Made by a program: the position numbers and the translations under genes. Shown here piece by piece: positions 59,491 through 64,000 of a stretch of 64,000 nt of DNA (position 1 is the first letter of the stretch; every line of letters begins with the position of its first letter). The stretch comes from Rutidosis leptorrhynchoides (taxonomy: Eukaryota; Streptophyta; Magnoliopsida; Asterales; Asteraceae), in assembly GCF_046630445.1 (NCBI RefSeq), contig NC_092335.1:7173501-7237500 (forward strand), given 5' to 3'. The notes below the pieces were generated by a model. The model had not been told where the DNA came from, ran no database searches, and saw only the letters and a program-made list of their open reading frames with translations.

Positions 59491-59831
59491 CTAGAATTGT
59501 CTTCACAACTATCTTGTATCAAAGTTATTGTGTGCTATATTTCATGCTTTATGTAAAATAAGCGGTATTGTAAGTTTGTAAAATATTGAATAAAAGTTTG
59601 AACGCGAAATATTATTACAATCAGTTTTTCATATAGAATTGTAGTAGTTGAATTGTATATTAGCTACTAAGTATGAACTTAACGGGTAGGTACTACCCGA
59701 ATTTAAACTTATAAAATGCTAATATGAAGAAAAAGCTTTTATAAATGAGTTCATATTATGCTACGAAATACTATTAACTACTCTTAATATTCTGTATGAT
59801 TAACTTGTTCCATTTAACTATTTTGAAGGAA
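59491..59831 (+). other. Spacer between F-box ORF and gag, with PPT-like copy
   Basis: It contains an AATAAA near 59591 and TTAACGGGTAGGTACT at 59679-59694, identical over 16 nt to the terminal PPT plus the first LTR base of copy 1. The gag ATG follows 138 bp later. Confidence 0.6.
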
Positions 59832-62800
59832 ATGGCACCGACTACTCGACACACCGTGAATATGAATGAAGAGGAATTCCGTACTTTTCTAGCTTCAAAC
59901 ATAGCCGCAGTACAGGCTGCGCTACATACCAACAATAATCTTGGATCTAGCAGTACAGGAAATCGTGTAGGATGCACCTATAAAGAATTCACTGCCTGCA
60001 AACCTTTGGAATTTGATGGAACCGAAGGACCGATCGGATTAAAACGGTGGACCGAGAAGGTTGAATCGGTGTTTGCCATAAGTAAGTGTACTGAAGAGGA
60101 CAAAGTGAAGTACGCTACGCATACCTTCACAGGTTCTGCGTTAACATGGTGGAATACCTATCTAGAGCAAGTGGGACAAGATGATGCGTACGCACTACCG
60201 TGGTCAGCATTCAAGCACTTGATGAACGAGAAGTACCGTCCCAGAACCGAGGTCAATAAGCTCAAGACAGAACTTAGAGGGTTACGAACCCAAGGATTTG
60301 ATATTACCACGTACGAAAGACGATTCACAGAATTGTGCCTATTGTGTCCGGGAGCATTCGAAGATGAGGAAGAGAAGATCGACGCGTTTGTGAAAGGATT
60401 ACCGGAAAGAATCCAAGAAGATATAAGTTCACACGAGCCCGCCTCCATACAACAGGCATGTAGAATGGCTCACAAACTAGTGAACCAGATTGAAGAAAGA
60501 ATTAAAGAACAGACTGCTGAAGAGGCCAATGTGAAGCAAGTCAAAAGAAAGTGGGAGGAAAATGGTGATAAGAATCACCAATACAACAACAACAGCAATT
60601 ACAACAATAATCGCAACAATTATCCCAACAATCACAACATCAATCGCAACTACAACAAACAGCCCAACAACAACAACAACAACAACAACAGCAATTACAA
60701 CAATCATCCCAACAACAATAATAACCGCAACAACAACAACAATCAGAAGCAGCTATGCCAAAGGTGTGAAAAGAATCACTCGGGGTTCTGCACCAAATTT
60801 TGCAACAAGTGTAAAAGAAATGGTCATAGCGCGGCGAAGTGTGAGGTCTACGGACCAGGGGTTAATAGAACGAAAGGAACAAATGGTGTCGGAACGAGTA
60901 ATGGCGGAGCAAGTAGTGTCGGAGCAAGTTATGCCAATGTAGTTTGTTATAAATGTGGAAAACCAGGCCACATTATTAGAAATTGCCCGAACCAGGAGAA
61001 CACGAATGGACAAGGCCGTGGAAGAGTTTTCAATATTAATGCGGTAGAGGCACAGGAAGACCCGGAGCTTGTTACGGGTACGTTTCTTATTGACAATAAA
61101 TCTGCTTACGTTTTATTTGATTCGGGTGCGGATAGAAGCTATATGAGTAGAGATTTTTGTGCTAAATTAAGTTGTCCATTGACGCCTTTGGATAGTAAAT
61201 TTTTACTCGAATTAGCAAATGGTAAATTAATTTCAGCAGATAATATATGTCGGAATCGAGAAATTAAACTGGTTAGCGAAACATTTAAGATTGATTTGAT
61301 ACCAGTAGAGTTAGGGAGTTTTGATGTGATAATCGGTATGGACTGGTTGAAAGAAGTGAAAGCGGAGATCGTTTGTTACAAAAATGCAATTCGCATTATA
61401 CGAGAAAAAGGAAAACCCTTAATGGTGTACGGAGAAAAGGGCAACACGAAGCTACATCTTATTAGTAATTTGAAGGCACAAAAACTAATAAGAAGAGGTT
61501 GCTATGCTGTTCTAGCACACGTCGAGAAAGTACAAACTGAAGAAAAGAGCATCAATGATGTTCCCATTGCAAAAGAATTTCCCGATGTATTTCCGAAAGA
61601 ATTACCGGGATTACCCCCACATCGATCCGTTGAATTTCAAATAGATCTTGTACCAGGAGCTGCACCAATAGCTCGTGCTCCTTACAGACTCGCACCCAGC
61701 GAGATGAAAGAACTGCAAAGCCAATTACAAGAACTTTTAGAGCGTGGTTTCATTCGACCAAGCACATCACCGTGGGGAGCTCCTGTTTTGTTTGTCAAGA
61801 AGAAAGATGGTACATTCAGGTTGTGTATCGACTACCTAGAGTTGAACAAACTTACCATCAAGAACCGCTACCCACTACCGAGAATCGACGACTTATTTGA
61901 TCAACTACAAGGCTCGTCTGTTTATTCAAAGATTGACTTACGTTCCGGGTATCATCAAATGCGGGTGAAAGAAGATGATATTCCAAAGACTGCTTTCAGA
62001 ACACGTTACGGTCATTACGAGTTTATGGTCATGCCGTTTGGTTTAACTAATGCACCAGCTGTGTTCATGGACCTTATGAACCGAGTGTGTGGACCATACC
62101 TTGACAAGTTTGTCATTGTTTTCATTGATGACATACTTATTTACTCAAAGAATGACCAAGAACACGGTGAACATTTGAGAAAGGTGTTAGAAGTATTGAG
62201 GAAGGAAGAATTGTACGCTAAGTTTTCAAAGTGTGCATTTTGGTTGGAAGAAGTTCAATTCCTCGGTCACATAGTGAACAAAGAAGGTATTAAGGTGGAT
62301 CCGGCAAAGATAGAAACTGTTGAAAAGTGGGAAACCCCGAAAACTCCGAAACACATACGCCAGTTTTTAGGACTAGCTGGTTACTACAGAAGGTTCATCC
62401 AAGACTTTTCCAGAATAGCAAAACCCTTGACTGCATTAACGCATAAAGGGAAGAAATTTGAATGGAATGATGAACAAGAGAAAGCGTTTCAGTTATTGAA
62501 GAAAAAGCTAACTACGGCACCTATATTGTCATTGCCTGAAGGGAATGATGATTTTGTGATTTATTGTGATGCATCAAAGCAAGGTCTCGGTTGTGTATTA
62601 ATGCAACGAACGAAGGTGATTGCTTATGCGTCTAGACAATTGAAGATTCACGAACAAAATTATACGACGCATGATTTGGAATTAGGTGCGGTTGTTTTTG
62701 CATTAAAGACTTGGAGGCACTACTTATATGGGGTCAAAAGTATTATATATACCGACCACAAAAGTCTTCAACACATATTTAATCAGAAACAACTGAATAT

Positions 62801-64000
62801 GAGGCAGCGTAGGTGGATTGAATTATTGAATGATTACGACTTTGAGATTCGTTACCACCCGGGGAAGGCAAATGTGGTAGCCGATGCCTTGAGCAGAAAG
62901 GACAGAGAACCCATTCAAGTAAAATCTATGAATATAATGATTCATAATAACATTACTACTCAAATAAAGGAGGCGCAACAAGGAGTTTTAAAAGAGGGAA
63001 ATTTAAAGGATGAAATACCCAAAGGATCGGAGAAGCATCTTAATATTCGGGAAGACGGAACCCGGTATAGGGCTGAAAGGATTTGGGTACCAAAATTTGG
63101 AGATATGAGAGAAATGGTACTTAGAGAAGCTCATAAAACCAGATACTCAATACATCCTGGAACGGGGAAGATGTACAAGGATCTCAAGAAACATTTTTGG
63201 TGGCCGGGTATGAAAGCCGATGTTGCTAAATATGTAGGAGAATGTTTGACGTGTTCTAAGGTCAAAGCTGAGCATCAGAAACCATCAGGTCTACTTCAAC
63301 AACCCGAAATCCCGGAATGGAAATGGGAAAACATTACCATGGATTTCATCACTAAATTGCCAAGGACTGCAAGTGGTTTTGATACTATTTGGGTAATAGT
63401 TGATCGTCTCACCAAATCAGCACACTTCCTACCAATAAGAGAAGATGACAAGATGGAGAAGTTAGCACGACTGTATTTGAAGGAAGTCGTCTCCAGACAT
63501 GGAATACCAATCTCTATTATCTCTGATAGGGATGGCAGATTTATTTCAAGATTCTGGCAGACATTACAACAAGCATTAGGAACTCGTCTAGACATGAGTA
63601 CTGCCTATCATCCACAAACTGATGGGCAGAGCGAAAGGACGATACAAACGCTTGAAGACATGCTACGAGCATGTGTTATTGATTTCGGAAACAGTTGGGA
63701 TCGACATCTACCGTTAGCAGAATTTTCCTACAACAACAGCTACCATTCAAGCATTGAGATGGCGCCGTTTGAAGCACTTTATGGTAGAAAGTGCAGGTCT
63801 CCAATTTGTTGGAGTGAAGTGGGGGATAGACAGATTACGGGTCCGGAGATTATACAAGAAACTACCGAGAAGATCATCCAAATTCAACAACGGTTGAAAA
63901 CCGCCCAAAGTCGACAAAAGAGCTACGCTGACATTAAAAGAAAAGATATAGAATTTGAAATTGGAGAGATGGTCATGCTTAAAGTTGCACCTTGGAAAGG
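59832..64000 (+). CDS. Tekay-type gag-pol polyprotein, open to window end
   Basis: A single frame of 1389 codons runs from ATG at 59832 with no stop before the window ends. Domains by residue: capsid-type gag ([31 protein letters not shown]) at ~65-215; an Asn-rich linker; zinc-binding Cys/His region at ~309-345 and a canonical [14 protein letters not shown] knuckle at ~372; aspartic protease DSGAD at ~430; RT with FIDDILIYS at ~763-771; RNase H DASKQGLG from ~913; integrase HHCC zinc finger from ~1101, and catalytic D at ~1171, D at ~1232 and E at ~1268 (exactly DD35E). The C-terminal chromodomain is cut off but is seen in copy 1. One fused gag-pol frame is normal for chromoviruses. Nothing is visibly broken, so this is the likeliest active copy here. 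Confidence 0.95.
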   Translation, partial: MAPTTRHTVNMNEEEFRTFLASNIAAVQAALHTNNNLGSSSTGNRVGCTYKEFTACKPLEFDGTEGPIGLKRWTEKVESVFAISKCTEEDKVKYATHTFTGSALTWWNTYLEQVGQDDAYALPWSAFKHLMNEKYRPRTEVNKLKTELRGLRTQGFDITTYERRFTELCLLCPGAFEDEEEKIDAFVKGLPERIQEDISSHEPASIQQACRMAHKLVNQIEERIKEQTAEEANVKQVKRKWEENGDKNHQYNNNSNYNNNRNNYPNNHNINRNYNKQPNNNNNNNNSNYNNHPNNNNNRNNNNNQKQLCQRCEKNHSGFCTKFCNKCKRNGHSAAKCEVYGPGVNRTKGTNGVGTSNGGASSVGASYANVVCYKCGKPGHIIRNCPNQENTNGQGRGRVFNINAVEAQEDPELVTGTFLIDNKSAYVLFDSGADRSYMSRDFCAKLSCPLTPLDSKFLLELANGKLISADNICRNREIKLVSETFKIDLIPVELGSFDVIIGMDWLKEVKAEIVCYKNAIRIIREKGKPLMVYGEKGNTKLHLISNLKAQKLIRRGCYAVLAHVEKVQTEEKSINDVPIAKEFPDVFPKELPGLPPHRSVEFQIDLVPGAAPIARAPYRLAPSEMKELQSQLQELLERGFIRPSTSPWGAPVLFVKKKDGTFRLCIDYLELNKLTIKNRYPLPRIDDLFDQLQGSSVYSKIDLRSGYHQMRVKEDDIPKTAFRTRYGHYEFMVMPFGLTNAPAVFMDLMNRVCGPYLDKFVIVFIDDILIYSKNDQEHGEHLRKVLEVLRKEELYAKFSKCAFWLEEVQFLGHIVNKEGIKVDPAKIETVEKWETPKTPKHIRQFLGLAGYYRRFIQDFSRIAKPLTALTHKGKKFEWNDEQEKAFQLLKKKLTTAPILSLPEGNDDFVIYCDASKQGLGCVLMQRTKVIAYASRQLKIHEQNYTTHDLELGAVVFALKTWRHYLYGVKSIIYTDHKSLQHIFNQKQLNMRQRRWIELLNDYDFEIRYHPGKANVVADALSRKDREPIQVKSMNIMIHNNITTQIKEAQQGVLKEGNLKDEIPKGSEKHLNIREDGTRYRAERIWVPKFGDMREMVLREAHKTRYSIHPGTGKMYKDLKKHFWWPGMKADVAKYVGECLTCSKVKAEHQKPSGLLQQPEIPEWKWENITMDFITKLPRTASGFDTIWVIVDRLTKSAHFLPIREDDKMEKLARLYLKEVVSRHGIPISIISDRDGRFISRFWQTLQQALGTRLDMSTAYHPQTDGQSERTIQTLEDMLRACVIDFGNSWDRHLPLAEFSYNNSYHSSIEMAPFEALYGRKCRSPICWSEVGDRQITGPEIIQETTEKIIQIQQRLKTAQSRQKSYADIKRKDIEFEIGEMVMLKVAPWK

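Larger units (their letters stand above)
54595..64000 (+). mobile_element. Family A copy 3: Tekay-type chromovirus with accessory ORFs, 5' part
   Basis: 5' LTR 54595-57846, PBS 57849-57860, acidic ORF 58056-58670, F-box ORF 58807-59490, PPT-like copy 59679-59694, gag-pol from 59832 to the window end. Copy 1 supplies the missing 3' end (chromodomain, PPT, LTR). Copy 3 is nested in an LTR of its own family. All its frames are open as far as seen. Confidence 0.93.

Noticed and set aside
60477..60942. Frames antisense or shifted to the gag Asn-rich linker
   Set aside because: Shadows of the AAC/CAA repeats coding for Asn and Gln in the real gag frame.

Overview
The window is AT-rich nuclear DNA from a flowering plant, and about three quarters of it is nested LTR retrotransposons. 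The evidence is Tekay-type and Athila-type Ty3/gypsy polyproteins, primer binding sites matching plant initiator tRNA-Met, plant-style spliced gene fragments and TTTAGGG-type telomere-like repeats. The flavour of the LTR families suggests a eudicot, possibly Asteraceae; that is an inference from memory and was not tested by search.

Layout. 1-4244 is the 3' end (broken pol, polypurine tract, 3' LTR) of a Tekay-type chromovirus, here called family A copy 1. It sits inside the pol gene of Athila-1 (plus strand, 4245-12729), which carries two accessory ORFs and a 2-kb 3' LTR. 12730-33006 is the host-like stretch. It holds a SWIM zinc-finger ORF, an RPA70-like pseudogene next to a 3.9-kb solo LTR (17146-21047), a MITE-like element, a long-TIR DNA transposon, orphan exons resembling TM9SF, UAP56/DDX39-type helicase and LRR-receptor-kinase genes, a hairpin-forming 22-bp minisatellite, 0.8 kb of degenerate telomere-like DNA and a B3-domain ORF. 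33007-52425 is Athila-2 on the minus strand. It is decayed and split by a complete but gag-pol-less family C element (37677-47697, minus strand, both LTRs, PBS and PPT present). Its gag is cut at 52426 by a family A LTR (copy 2), which is itself cut at 54595 by family A copy 3. Copy 3 runs off the window with an open gag-pol frame from 59832.

Most notable points. (1) Family A copy 3 carries an intact F-box protein ORF resembling the At2g35280 type, plus an acidic-repeat ORF, between its 5' LTR and gag. A copy of the polypurine tract lies just upstream of gag, and family C has the same arrangement. (2) The LTR promoters of Athila-1, Athila-2 and family C share one geometry: two perfect dyad-symmetric sequences with centres 31-32 bp apart, the nearer one about 30 bp from the TATA box. 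The dyad sequence differs completely between Athila-1 and the others. This looks like a paired dimeric-protein binding platform under sequence turnover or exchange. (3) The two Athila copies differ by the presence or absence of two ORF-bearing segments in the 3' region.

How the parts relate: only the family A copy 3 frame looks capable of encoding a complete reverse-transcription machinery as far as the window shows. Family C lacks it and would have to be mobilised in trans. All coordinates, splice sites and homology calls are by eye; no search or alignment was run.
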